A DNA stretch of 64,000 nt from Negadavirga shengliensis (lineage in GTDB: Bacteria; Bacteroidota; Bacteroidia; Cytophagales; Cyclobacteriaceae), in NCBI RefSeq assembly GCF_042652345.1, contig NZ_JBHSJJ010000015.1, positions 1 through 64,000 of the forward strand. Reading direction: 5' to 3'. Shown here piece by piece: positions 45,968 through 54,415 of the stretch. The notes under the pieces are model-generated. The model saw only the letters and a program-made list of their open reading frames with translations, did no database searches and was not told the origin of the DNA. The position numbers and the translations under genes are program-made. Numbering within the stretch: position 1 is the first letter of the stretch; every line of letters starts with the position of its first letter.

Positions 45968-46828
45968 ATGGATTTAGATGCCAGTACAATTGAAAGCCTC
46001 GTTGATGGGGCTGTCGCGTTTTCTTTGATCGCCATACCTAAAGTCTTATTGGCTGTTCTCTTCTATTTTATAGGCCGGTACATCATTAATTTTGCATTGA
46101 AAACTACAAACAAGCTGTTTGTCAATTACGAAATTGAACCCTCCCTGGCAAGTTTTCTGAGTAGTTTCTTAAAGGGAGTATTGTACCTATTGCTCATACT
46201 GGCTGTTTTATCCACTTTAGGGGTTGAAGTAACCGCATTTATTGCCGTATTGGGTGCTGCCGGCCTGGCCGTTGGTCTGGCACTCCAAGGGTCGCTGGCC
46301 AACTTTGCCGGCGGGGTTTTGATTCTCATCTTCAAACCTTTTAAAGTGGGGGATACGATAGAAGCCCAGGGCACCCTGGGTTCGGTGGAGGCCATTGCTA
46401 TTTTGTATACCACCGTAAGGAATTTTGACAACAAAGTGGTGACCATACCCAATGGCGCATTGGCCAATAACAGTATCACTAATTTTTCGCTCAAGCCAAC
46501 CCGAAGGGTGGAAATGAGTGTGGGGGTAGCCTATGGTACTGACTTGAAAAAAGCCCGGCAAGTAATTCTTGAAACACTCAAAAAAGATGAGCGCATACAT
46601 GAAGATCCTGCCCCGGTGGTGTTATTTACAAACTTCGGTGACAACTCCCTGGACCTGAGTGTAAGGTGCTGGGCAGATACTTCAAACTTATGGCCTGTGT
46701 TTTGGGATAACATGGAAGCGATAAAAGAAGCTTTTGAGGCCAATGATATCGGGATCCCCTTCCCTCAAAGAGATGTGCATCACTTCTTCCCTAATGGAAT
46801 TCCTGAAATGAAAAAATTGCCTAAATAG
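45968..46828 (+). CDS. mscS: Small-conductance mechanosensitive channel (MscS family)
   Basis: The 286-residue protein has three membrane spans: about residues 18-40, 66-85 and the pore helix GAAGLAVGLALQGSLANFAGG (about 95-115), which has the Gly/Ala packing pattern of MscS TM3. The beta domain follows (FKVGDTIEAQGTLGSVEAI) and the C-terminal cage. It releases small solutes on hypo-osmotic shock. It is 48 bases downstream of the methyltransferase on the same strand but need not share its function. Confidence 0.95.
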   Translation: MDLDASTIESLVDGAVAFSLIAIPKVLLAVLFYFIGRYIINFALKTTNKLFVNYEIEPSLASFLSSFLKGVLYLLLILAVLSTLGVEVTAFIAVLGAAGLAVGLALQGSLANFAGGVLILIFKPFKVGDTIEAQGTLGSVEAIAILYTTVRNFDNKVVTIPNGALANNSITNFSLKPTRRVEMSVGVAYGTDLKKARQVILETLKKDERIHEDPAPVVLFTNFGDNSLDLSVRCWADTSNLWPVFWDNMEAIKEAFEANDIGIPFPQRDVHHFFPNGIPEMKKLPK

Positions 46829-46844
46829 GCGAAAATCATAATGG

Positions 46845-46893
46845 ATAAAAAAATGCCGGGGCCTCCGACACTACCAAGTTCGAGAGGCCCCGG
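46845..46893 (-). terminator. Strong GC-rich hairpin, minus-strand terminator
   Basis: Arms CCGGGGCCTC (46856-46865) and GAGGCCCCGG (46884-46893) form a perfect 10-bp stem. The T run lies on the minus-strand exit side (46847-46853 read as T), so it terminates leftward transcription; there is no T run on the + side for mscS. The nearest annotated leftward gene ends 460 bases away, so either that operon has a long 3' tail or a separate small transcript ends here. Confidence 0.7.
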
Positions 46894-47351
46894 GCAAACC
46901 CTACATTAAAAAATAACCAACTACCAAAACTGAACCTAACAAATCGGTTCATTCTTCACAATCATGGCCAATTCATAAAACAAATCCCACTCATGACCGA
47001 ATGGATAGGAATTGCCCATAATTTCATCATCCGCACCTACCTATTTTTATCATCCTGGAATCAGATTGACATGAAGTCAATTGATGAATACAATATCCTC
47101 TTTTTAATTATCTTACTATCTGCATACGAAATGTAATACGCCTAAAATAATATTCCCAATAAAATGACAATTTTTTATCAAAAAAATAGAACAAAACATA
47201 ATTAACCTTCCAAAAAACAAAAAATAACATTTGTACTCAGTTAAATCACGAAATAAGTTTTATAAATAATTAAAAACGTTGTTCAACCCATTGACTTAAA
47301 AAATAATCCAATATGATCGCAAAATAGTCCATTTATAGCAATTCTTTCTGT
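46894..47351. other. Unassigned 458-base intergenic region
   Basis: No protein of normal size is encoded. Read leftward there are two tiny frames, 46936-47019 (27 residues) and 46836-46952 (38 residues, spanning the hairpin), and rightward one 47-residue frame from the ATG near 46993. None shows a domain. The part from about 47130 to 47340 is very AT-rich. A small RNA ending at the hairpin is possible. Confidence 0.4.
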
Positions 47352-48565
47352 TCAGATAGGCCAACTGTCTGTAAATGAATCGCCTTTCATCAGAGCTGCC
47401 ATCTCCCGGTCCGTCAACATACATTTTTCCAGCTCATATACTATCTTTTTAGGCTGCATTCCCCGTCCTATCAGCACAAGTTCATTCACTCGATCCCCAA
47501 AAACCTTGTCCCACTTTTGTTCTATAAGGTCCTTGTTTTCTATATAAGAAGCGAATTTTATACGTCTCGCAAATGGCATACTCGCCCACCAGACACCGGC
47601 CGCTTCGGCTTTTAGGGAGCCACCGGCTTGGGACCAGGAAATGGCCACATCAAATCTTGACGCAAGATAAAAAAGCCCCTTGCTCCTGATAATGTCAGCT
47701 GGCCAGCTATGTTGGATATAGTTCCAGAACCGGTCAGGATGAAATGGCCTTCTATCTTTAAACACAAATGAAGTGATCCCATACGTTTCGGTTTCAGGCG
47801 TATGCTCTTTTTCCAATTCTTCCTGCCATGCCGTCGTTTCAGATGCATCTTCCAAACTGAACAAGCCTGTACCGATGATCTCATCTGGCGCGACTGACCC
47901 ATAGGTGGTGGATATGACTTTGGCCTTCGGGTTAAGTTTGCCGACTATTGCTTTTAACTCCCCAAGCTGAGTAGGGACACCATATCGGATTTATTGATGA
48001 CAATGACATTGGCAAACTCCAATTGATCAGTAAGCAGGTTGACAATGGCCCTCTGGTCTTCCCTGTCGTGATTGAGTGCACGGTCAAATACCGTATCACC
48101 ACTTCCGAAGTCCTTAAAGAAATTATAGGCATCGACTACCGTGACCAAAGTATCCAACCTACTGAAACGGGAAAGGTTTATTCCGTTTGCCTCATCCATA
48201 AAACTAAAAGTCTGCGCCACTGGCAATGGCTCAGAGATTCCCGAACTTTCAATCAATAAATAATCAAACCGGTTTTCCAAAGCCAGTCTTTCTACCTCTA
48301 CTATCAGGTCCTCCCTAAGGGTGCAGCAGATACAGCCGTTGCTCATTTCCACCAGGGTTTCCTCTGTTCTCGAAAGCGTGTTGCCTTTTTTAATAAGCTG
48401 GGCATCAACATTTACTTCACTCATGTCATTGACAATGACAGCTACCCTCAAGCCTTCCTTATTATGGAGTATGTGATTGAGCAAAGTCGTTTTACCGGCT
48501 CCCAAAAAACCGCTTAAAACGGTCACTGGCAATTTCCTAACAGGTTCAGGGTATAATCCGCGCAT
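47352..48565 (-). pseudogene. COG0523 (CobW/ZigA-type) metal-chaperone GTPase gene, frameshifted
   Basis: Two frames together encode a roughly 404-residue protein. The N-terminal part (48565-47954) has the P-loop GFLGAGKTTLLNHI, the metal-binding CxCC motif NGCICCTLRED and the GTPase motif VINKSDMV. The reading then shifts: immediately after NKSDMVS the frame must change by one base, at a GGG run (47974-47976, + strand), to continue as LGELKAIVGKLNPKAKVI and the CobW C-terminal domain (to 47352). One missing C in a C run (minus strand) explains it, so it is either a real inactivation or a sequencing error. It overlaps the DUF3299 gene by 20 bases. Relatives deliver zinc under zinc limitation. 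Confidence 0.88.
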
Positions 48566-49007
48566 CTCTGATTATAAAGTTTAATTCATCTACATCGTCT
48601 TCATTGAGTTCCAATATCCCTTTTACCGATACTATTTCATCGGTTTTCAGTCTTCTCCCGGGTTTTTCCTTCAGGTAAACAACCGCCACGCTTTCAGGTC
48701 CAGCCCCGCCGCAGAAAAAACATTCTACCATTGGATATTTAGAAAGGACAACCATCTTTGAAGTACCCACATCGATGGGAATATAGAAGCCGGACAGCTC
48801 CACTTCCTTCCCTTCCCAGGCACGGAGTTCGTCCGGAAAAGCCGGATACAAAAAATACATTGCGTATTCCCTGTTCAGTTTTTCCACAAACCGGGTTTTG
48901 GAAAACAAGGCCCATAGATCCGGGTTGGGTGCAGCAATCCATGACGCCGCTATGGTAACCATTGCAAAAAGCCATCGCTTGAAACCTCTTCTCATCATTG
49001 CTTTCAT
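48546..49007 (-). CDS. DUF3299-family exported protein
   Basis: Starting at the ATG at 49007, the protein has 153 residues, with a basic N-terminus and hydrophobic segment (RWLFAMVTIAASWIAA) that suggests a signal peptide or anchor. The body contains ELSGFYIPID and PMVECFFCGGAGPES, characteristic of DUF3299. A longer frame begins with a TTG at 49043, but that would place a perfect hairpin within the coding region. Function is unknown; the neighbouring zinc-type GTPase and the Fur/Zur-like palindrome upstream suggest a role in zinc homeostasis. Confidence 0.82.
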   Translation of the reverse strand: MKAMMRRGFKRWLFAMVTIAASWIAAPNPDLWALFSKTRFVEKLNREYAMYFLYPAFPDELRAWEGKEVELSGFYIPIDVGTSKMVVLSKYPMVECFFCGGAGPESVAVVYLKEKPGRRLKTDEIVSVKGILELNEDDVDELNFIIRDARIIP

Positions 49008-49010
49008 GAA

Positions 49011-49033
49011 AAGACTCCGGTTTCCCGGAGTCT
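49011..49033 (-). promoter_or_regulatory. Hairpin in the 5' leader of the DUF3299 operon
   Basis: AAGACTCCGG (49011-49020) pairs with CCGGAGTCTT (49024-49033), closing a 3-base loop. On the minus strand TTTTC and then the ATG follow immediately. It looks like a terminator placed between promoter and start codon, so attenuation or RNA stabilisation is possible. Confidence 0.6.
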
Positions 49034-49080
49034 TAGTTGTCAACCAATTTTATTCTATAAAGAAGAAAAAACTGATGGGC

Positions 49081-49126
49081 CAAAGTTAATAACAAATTCA
49101 GTTAACTGCAACAATGTTGCAATTAA
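49081..49126 (-). promoter_or_regulatory. Fur/Zur-type operator on the DUF3299-COG0523 promoter
   Basis: On the minus strand TAACTTTG (49081-49088) matches TAnnTTTG exactly and TTG (49109-49111) lies 20 bases upstream. Overlapping the -33 element is the palindrome TGCAACA-A-TGTTGCA (49107-49121), extended by TTAA on both sides to 49102-49126 with a single mismatched pair. A 7-1-7 dyad is the usual design for Fur-family repressors. With zinc-type genes downstream, Zur is the likely ligand. Confidence 0.75.
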
Positions 49127-49368
49127 TTGAATAACTGTTTTTGCTTGTGGGAGATTCATTTGACAAATGGAGGGGAAATTATCCTTATCTTTAACCGTTT
49201 TATTCCTAATCACAAAAGACAACGGATGATGTCTCTTAAAGCAGGAATAAAAAGCGTTCAAAGGCCTCAATAGGGATTGGAGCCCTTGCGTTTGATCATC
49301 AACACCGAATACCGAACATTAAAAATCCCGTAAAACAGCAGAGACGGGTCCGGGTGAAAACAGATTTT

Positions 49369-51135
49369 ATGGATATGGATATAAATTTTGACTTTTCTGA
49401 TCCTGCAAGAGCACTGGCAAAAACCAAAAGGAGAATTGTCCTGCTATCCTTGGGCAGGTTAGCCCTTTTTTTGTCCCTGATTGCCATTACAGCGGTGGGG
49501 CTCGCCGAATACAACCGGTTGCTTCTCCTGTTCATCCCGTTAAGTTTTATGTTCGTTTACCTCATCCTGCGTTTCAATGAACAGAAAGACCGGGAGGCTT
49601 TTATTTTAGCCATTGCCAAAATAAAAGCCGATAAAAAGAAACGGCTAAAAAGGGAATTGGCGTCATTTGATCCGGGACAGGAATTTTCCAGCAAAAGCCA
49701 TCCTTATGCAAACGACTTGGATCTTTTCGGGGAGCATTCGCTCTTTCAGTTGATCAACCACACGGTCAGCAAAGGGGGAAAGGAAAAACTCGCTTCATGG
49801 ATGCTTTCCTTGATGGACAAGCACTCGGCACGGCAACGGAACCTTGCTATAACGGAGTTGAGCAAGAAAGAATATTTTTTGCTTACCTATGAGGCAATAG
49901 GGCAGGCATTCTTAAAAGAAGAAAAACCAAAGGAAAAATTCTACCGTTGGCTAAATGCCCCCGGTTCGTGGAAAAAAGCCTTTTGGGTTCCGATGATAGG
50001 GGGCCCTTTTGCAGGCACTTTTCTGCTGTTCGGTGTTTTGTTTGGATATCTCCCCTTCTATTACCTCAGTTTTTTCATTCTAGTCGGACTATTGGTATTG
50101 GGACTTGTGTTCAGGCCACTTCTGGCGGCGGTCAAAGCAATGCCAAATGATGGGGATCTGAAAACCTATAAATACTGGGCCCAGCTTTTGGAAAACATAT
50201 CGTTTTCAAATGACAGCTTGATCGCTCTCCAAGCCCCGATCAAAAACGACAACTTCAAGTCATCGGAAGCGCTCAAAACACTGCAACAAAAAAGTTTTGT
50301 TGTCCAAAACCGGATGAACCTGATGTACCTCATTTTTAACTTACTGTTTTGGACGGATTTCATCATTTTATACCGGTTGGAAAAATGGAAGGCCAAGTAC
50401 GGTTACAGGGTACAGCAATGGAAAGAAGTGTATGAGGAATGGGAAGCCATGACATCCCTGGCTTCATTTACGGATGAGGAAAAGCTTCATTGTGAAGTCG
50501 AGTGGTTGGAGAAAGCGGTCCTATCCTTCCAAACACTCAAACACCCGCTGATCGCCCCCGAGAAGTGCGTTGGAAATGATTTTGACCTGCCGGAAGACAA
50601 AAAGACCATCCTGCTTACCGGCTCAAATATGTCGGGAAAAACAACATTTATGAGAACCATTGGGATCAATTTGGTCCTGACCGGTATGGGCCTTAGTCCC
50701 ATGGCTACCCGCTTCTCTACTGGGGAATTTCATCTTTACACCAGTATGCGGAACATCGACAGCCTGGGTGAAAGCGTGAGCTCGTTTTATGCTGAGTTGG
50801 CAAGGATAAAGGGGCTCCTCAAATTGGCTTCTCAGGATAAGCCGGTATTTTTTTTATTGGATGAAATCCTTAAAGGTACCAATACCCGTGATAGGATAAT
50901 GGGCAGTGAAGCGCTTATACGGCAATTGTCGGAAACTCCTGCCAAAGGAATTATTTCTACCCATGATATTGAACTCAGTGAACTTGAAAACACCCTTCCA
51001 ACTCTTGTTAATTACAGTTTCCATCACAAAATAGAGGAAAACGAAATCCATTTTGATTACAAACTCAAAAGTGGGGCGTGTCCTGATTTTAATGCTCAAA
51101 AACTTATGGAGCTCATGGGGATCAGGCTGTTATAA
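49369..51135 (+). CDS. Membrane-anchored MutS-family ATPase
   Basis: The 588-residue protein has paired membrane spans near residues 24-65 and 205-250, a helical middle region and a MutS-type ABC ATPase at the C-terminus with Walker A TGSNMSGKTT (417-426), LGESVSSFYAEL, Walker B VFFLLDEILKGTN and the switch histidine in ISTHDIE. It lacks the mismatch-recognition domain I. Such MutS-like membrane proteins are frequent in Bacteroidota, and their function is unknown. The frame opens at a GTG at 49354, but the ATG at 49369 is preferred. It is divergent from the zinc operon. Confidence 0.9.
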   Translation: MDMDINFDFSDPARALAKTKRRIVLLSLGRLALFLSLIAITAVGLAEYNRLLLLFIPLSFMFVYLILRFNEQKDREAFILAIAKIKADKKKRLKRELASFDPGQEFSSKSHPYANDLDLFGEHSLFQLINHTVSKGGKEKLASWMLSLMDKHSARQRNLAITELSKKEYFLLTYEAIGQAFLKEEKPKEKFYRWLNAPGSWKKAFWVPMIGGPFAGTFLLFGVLFGYLPFYYLSFFILVGLLVLGLVFRPLLAAVKAMPNDGDLKTYKYWAQLLENISFSNDSLIALQAPIKNDNFKSSEALKTLQQKSFVVQNRMNLMYLIFNLLFWTDFIILYRLEKWKAKYGYRVQQWKEVYEEWEAMTSLASFTDEEKLHCEVEWLEKAVLSFQTLKHPLIAPEKCVGNDFDLPEDKKTILLTGSNMSGKTTFMRTIGINLVLTGMGLSPMATRFSTGEFHLYTSMRNIDSLGESVSSFYAELARIKGLLKLASQDKPVFFLLDEILKGTNTRDRIMGSEALIRQLSETPAKGIISTHDIELSELENTLPTLVNYSFHHKIEENEIHFDYKLKSGACPDFNAQKLMELMGIRLL

Positions 51136-51207
51136 ATGCTATGCAATTTTTTTGGCACCAAAATTGGGGTTATTTGGTAAAATTGATAACCACTAAACTA
51201 ACCTATT

Positions 51208-51360
51208 ATGAGCTCTCTGTTATATTTGATTGCAATCATCCTGGTTATAGGATGGATTTTTGGCGCATTTGTCTATAGTGTAGGTGGACTGATTCACATA
51301 CTATTGGTCTTGGCCGTTATTGCCGTATTGTTCAGATTAATAGGCGGCAGGTCGATTTAG
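51208..51360 (+). CDS. lmo0937-family membrane miniprotein
   Basis: A 50-residue hydrophobic protein: two spans separated by a short turn (LLYLIAIILVIGWIFGAF and GGLIHILLVLAVIAVLF), ending RLIGGRSI. This matches the small lmo0937/DUF5670 family, of unknown function and often stress-linked. The ATG at 51208 is followed by a complete frame and an excellent terminator 30 bases after the stop. It is alone between mutS-like and purK genes. Confidence 0.9.
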   Translation: MSSLLYLIAIILVIGWIFGAFVYSVGGLIHILLVLAVIAVLFRLIGGRSI

Positions 51361-51389
51361 TAAATACTTAATACTTTCATATATAAACA

Positions 51390-51421
51390 AAAGCCATCCG
51401 TGATCACGGATGGCTTTATTT
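51390..51421 (+). terminator. Terminator after the miniprotein gene
   Basis: AAGCCATCCGTGA and its complement form a 13-bp perfect inverted repeat (51391-51416), followed by TTATTTAT. It closes the miniprotein transcript and insulates purK. Confidence 0.85.
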
Positions 51422-51458
51422 ATGAACCGGGGGAGTTGACGGTTGAATTATGACGTAA

Positions 51459-51491
51459 TTGGTCCTTATTCATTTTTTCTCGTTAATTTTG
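51459..51491 (+). promoter_or_regulatory. Probable purK-purE promoter
   Basis: TAATTTTG (51484-51491) matches TAnnTTTG exactly, with TTG at 51459-51461, 22 bases upstream. It lies 23 bases before the likely purK start. Confidence 0.55.
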
Positions 51492-51514
51492 GCCTGTGTA
51501 AATTAAAATAGCTA

Positions 51515-52663
51515 TTGACTACAGTGCAAAACGATTATCAGAATAAAACCCTGGGTATATTGGGGGGAGGCCAACTGGGAAGGATGCTGATCCAAGCTGC
51601 CATCAATCACAATGTGGATATACACGTACTGGACCCTGATCCGGAAGCGCCCTGCAAACACCTCAGCAGCCGGTTCGTAAAGGGGGACCTAAAAGATTTT
51701 GATACGGTCTACCAGTTCGGAAAATCCTGTGATGTCATTTCCATTGAAATCGAGCACGTCAACACCGATGCGCTGCGTTTACTGGAGACAGAGGGCAAGA
51801 AAGTTTATCCCCAACCCCATATCATTGAGCTGATCCAGGACAAAAGGAAGCAAAAACAGTTTTACCGGGATCATGGGATTCCCACATCCGAATTTATTCT
51901 CACGGAAAACAGGTCCGATGTATCCATTCACGCAGGTTTTTTACCGGCTGTCAACAAATTGGGCAGGGAAGGATATGATGGCAGAGGCGTACAACTGCTC
52001 AAAAAGGCAGAGGATTTGGAAAAAGCTTTTGATGCGCCGGGCCTCCTGGAGAAATTCATCGATTTTGAAAAAGAATTGGCTGTGATTGTAGCCAGAAATG
52101 AGCGGGGGGAACTCAAAACCTTCGCTCCGGTGGAATGTGCCTTCCATCCGGAACATAACCTGGTGGAATTCCTGTTTTCTCCGGCGGAAATTTCAGACTT
52201 CCTTTCCCAACAAGCCCAAAACATAGCCGTTGATGTCATCCAGAAACTGGGAATGGTCGGTTTGCTGGCAGTGGAGCTGTTCGTCACTAAAGAAGGGGAG
52301 GTGCTTGTCAATGAAATCGCTCCCCGCCCACACAACAGCGGTCATCATACCATAGAGGCCAACTTTACGTCTCAGTTTGATCAACATCTCAGGGCCGTCT
52401 TGAACATGCCACTGGGTAACACAGCAGTACGGTCCCCGGCAGCCATGGTCAATCTCCTGGGCGAAGCCGGTTATACCGGGGAAGCTTTGGTGGAGGGGTT
52501 GGATGATGCCTTGGCAGAAAAAGGGGTTTATGTCCACCTTTATGGCAAAAAAATAACCAAACCCTTCCGCAAAATGGGGCATGTGACTATTTTAGAAGAA
52601 GATATAGCAACACTCAAAAAGAGGGCACAAAAAATCAAAGATTCCATTAAAATAAAGGCATGA
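51515..52663 (+). CDS. purK: 5-(carboxyamino)imidazole ribonucleotide synthase
   Basis: The 382-residue ATP-grasp enzyme has GILGGGQLGRMLIQAA near the N-terminus, KLGREGYDGRGVQ and the metal-binding NEIAPRPHNSGH. It uses ATP and bicarbonate to carboxylate AIR to N5-CAIR in purine synthesis. No ATG precedes the dinucleotide-like motif; TTG at 51515 or GTG at 51524 must be used, both within 33 bases of the -7 element. It overlaps purE by 4 bases (ATGA), the usual purK-purE operon. Confidence 0.95.
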   Translation: MTTVQNDYQNKTLGILGGGQLGRMLIQAAINHNVDIHVLDPDPEAPCKHLSSRFVKGDLKDFDTVYQFGKSCDVISIEIEHVNTDALRLLETEGKKVYPQPHIIELIQDKRKQKQFYRDHGIPTSEFILTENRSDVSIHAGFLPAVNKLGREGYDGRGVQLLKKAEDLEKAFDAPGLLEKFIDFEKELAVIVARNERGELKTFAPVECAFHPEHNLVEFLFSPAEISDFLSQQAQNIAVDVIQKLGMVGLLAVELFVTKEGEVLVNEIAPRPHNSGHHTIEANFTSQFDQHLRAVLNMPLGNTAVRSPAAMVNLLGEAGYTGEALVEGLDDALAEKGVYVHLYGKKITKPFRKMGHVTILEEDIATLKKRAQKIKDSIKIKA

Positions 52664-53178
52664 GCAAAACACAAGTAGGCATCATCATGGGCAGCAAGTC
52701 AGACCTTCCCATCATGTCAGAAGCTGCGGAAATCCTGGATCAGCTGGGCGTAGGTTATGAATTGACCATTGTTTCGGCGCACAGAACCCCTCTGAGGATG
52801 ATCTCCTATGCTGAAAAAGCAAAAGAAAGAGGTATCAAAGTCATCATTGCGGGAGCGGGAGGCGCGGCCCACCTTCCCGGTATGGTCGCCTCTCTTACTA
52901 CCCTACCTGTTATTGGGGTGCCGGTTAAATCCTCCAACTCCATCGATGGTTGGGACAGTGTCTTATCCATCCTGCAAATGCCATCGGGAATTCCCGTGGC
53001 CACGGTAGCCCTCAACGGGGCAAAAAATGCCGGAATACTTGCTGCCTCTATTGTGGGGGCATATGAGTCTTCCGTGGGGGTCAATCTGGCTGCTTTCAAA
53101 AACAGCCTTAAAGAAAAGGTAGAGGAAACCGCAAAAGAAGTGGAGGAAAAGGGCTGGAAGGAAGTGCTTGGCAAATAA
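52660..53178 (+). CDS. purE: N5-carboxyaminoimidazole ribonucleotide mutase
   Basis: This 172-residue protein has the class I PurE motifs GIIMGSKSDLPIM, SAHRTPLRM and AGAGGAAHLPGM, which form the CAIR-binding site. It interconverts N5-CAIR and CAIR, following PurK. The ATG overlaps the purK stop codon. No terminator was found before the convergent DUF3127 gene. Confidence 0.96.
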   Translation: MSKTQVGIIMGSKSDLPIMSEAAEILDQLGVGYELTIVSAHRTPLRMISYAEKAKERGIKVIIAGAGGAAHLPGMVASLTTLPVIGVPVKSSNSIDGWDSVLSILQMPSGIPVATVALNGAKNAGILAASIVGAYESSVGVNLAAFKNSLKEKVEETAKEVEEKGWKEVLGK

Positions 53179-53248
53179 AGCCGTAAATGACGGTGGAATT
53201 TTTGCCCGCGGCAGCCATCCCCCGTCTCCGGCTTATGGAATATGCTGA

Positions 53249-53602
53249 TCAAAAAGGCAGAATATCCCCCTCATTTTCCTCTGAAAAAGAAGTGACATCC
53301 GGCACGGGACTTCCTTTTTCAGACGCTTGGGGAGAAGCTCCCGACTTGGCCACCTTCCAAACTTTCACGTCCGTATACCATCTGCCATTGAATTCGCGGC
53401 TCTCAATCTCTATGCTGGCGGTAACATCCTCTCCTTCCTGCATAGCAAACTGGTCTATCTTATCCCCCCATACGGTCAAGCAAACTTTTTTGGGGTATTG
53501 TCCGGTGGTTTCAAGTATATAATCTCTTTTCTTCCACACCCCATTTCTGCCATTACCCGATTGTTCCGGAAGTGCCTGTATGATTTTTCCTGAAATTTCC
53601 AT
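53249..53602 (-). CDS. DUF3127 OB-fold protein with SSB-like C-terminal tip
   Basis: From the ATG at 53602 the protein has 117 residues; the longer frame from 53662 adds a hydrophobic stretch with no match to the family. EISGKIIQALPEQSG, WKKRDYILETTGQYPK and WYTDVKVWKV are DUF3127 features and suggest an OB fold. After a Pro/Ser-rich linker it ends ENEGDILPF, close to the acidic DDDIPF tip by which SSB recruits repair proteins. A role on single-stranded DNA is therefore possible but unproven. Confidence 0.87.
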   Translation of the reverse strand: MEISGKIIQALPEQSGNGRNGVWKKRDYILETTGQYPKKVCLTVWGDKIDQFAMQEGEDVTASIEIESREFNGRWYTDVKVWKVAKSGASPQASEKGSPVPDVTSFSEENEGDILPF

Positions 53603-53687
53603 GATAATTGGTTTGGTTAAAAAGCGAAGGTAGCCAAAACAAATCAAAAATTTAAACGGCAACCCCGCTTATCAAAGATTGAATGGT

Positions 53688-53695
53688 TAATTTTG
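53688..53695 (+). promoter_or_regulatory. -7 element of the two-component operon
   Basis: TAATTTTG matches TAnnTTTG exactly, 27 bases before the ATG at 53723. It overlaps the in-frame TTG at 53693, which argues against that longer start. Confidence 0.5.
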
Positions 53696-53722
53696 AACAA
53701 CGCTATTTTCCTGAAACCCGCC

Positions 53723-54415
53723 ATGGAAGCAATAAATATACTTTTGGTAGAAGATGATGACAGGCTGGCCTCACTGCTAAAAAGGCAACTGGAAGAGATA
53801 ACTTACCGGGTCACAGTTGCCTATGATGGGCAAATGGCCAAAAAGCTATTTGCCAATGAAAAATACAACCTGGTCATCACCGACCTGATCCTTCCCCATA
53901 TAAACGGGATAGCACTCTCCAGGGAAATAAGGAAACTTGACCCGAATGTCCCCATTATCATGTTGACGGCTTTAGGCACTACCGATGACAAGGTGGAGGG
54001 CTTCGATGCCGGAGCCGACGACTATCTGGTAAAGCCATTTGATTTTAGGGAACTGCAAGCGCGAATCAGGTCTTTGTTAAAAAGAACATCCGGGCCTGAA
54101 AAATCCGCTCTGCCAACCAATCTTTCTTACAAAGACATCAGAATGGACCTTAACGAAAAAAAGGTATACCGAAACAACCGGGAAATCCATCTTACTCCAA
54201 AAGAATTCAGATTAATGGAGTATTTGCTGCAGCATCCTGAGAGGGTTTTGACCAGGGATGAGATCGCCAGTGAAGTATGGGGAGTGACTTTTGATACAGG
54301 CACAAATTTTATCGATGTGTACATCAACTACCTCAGAAAAAAAATGGACAAACCTTTCGACGAGAAACTGATTCACACAAGACCGGGTATGGGTTTCATC
54401 CTCACATCATCATGA
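53723..54415 (+). CDS. OmpR-family response regulator
   Basis: The 230-residue protein has a receiver domain with phospho-acceptor Asp54 (VITDLILPH), acidic pocket VEDDD, conserved Lys in LVKPF, and a C-terminal winged helix (LTPKEFRLMEYLLQHPERVLTRDEI, THRPGMGFI-like end). It should act as a DNA-binding transcription factor phosphorylated by the kinase whose gene overlaps it by 4 bases. The likely target is the outer-membrane gene downstream or genes elsewhere. Confidence 0.96.
   Translation: MEAINILLVEDDDRLASLLKRQLEEITYRVTVAYDGQMAKKLFANEKYNLVITDLILPHINGIALSREIRKLDPNVPIIMLTALGTTDDKVEGFDAGADDYLVKPFDFRELQARIRSLLKRTSGPEKSALPTNLSYKDIRMDLNEKKVYRNNREIHLTPKEFRLMEYLLQHPERVLTRDEIASEVWGVTFDTGTNFIDVYINYLRKKMDKPFDEKLIHTRPGMGFILTSS

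Noticed and set aside
46993..47136. 47-residue + strand frame in the intergenic region
   Set aside because: No family match, no upstream promoter or terminator on that strand; noted but not called as a gene.
47352..47864. Separate 170-residue gene next to the GTPase
   Set aside because: It is the C-terminal domain of the same COG0523 protein in a shifted frame, not an independent gene.
49008..49043. Longer DUF3299 start at the TTG codon
   Set aside because: It would include a perfect hairpin in the coding region; the ATG at 49007 follows the hairpin directly.
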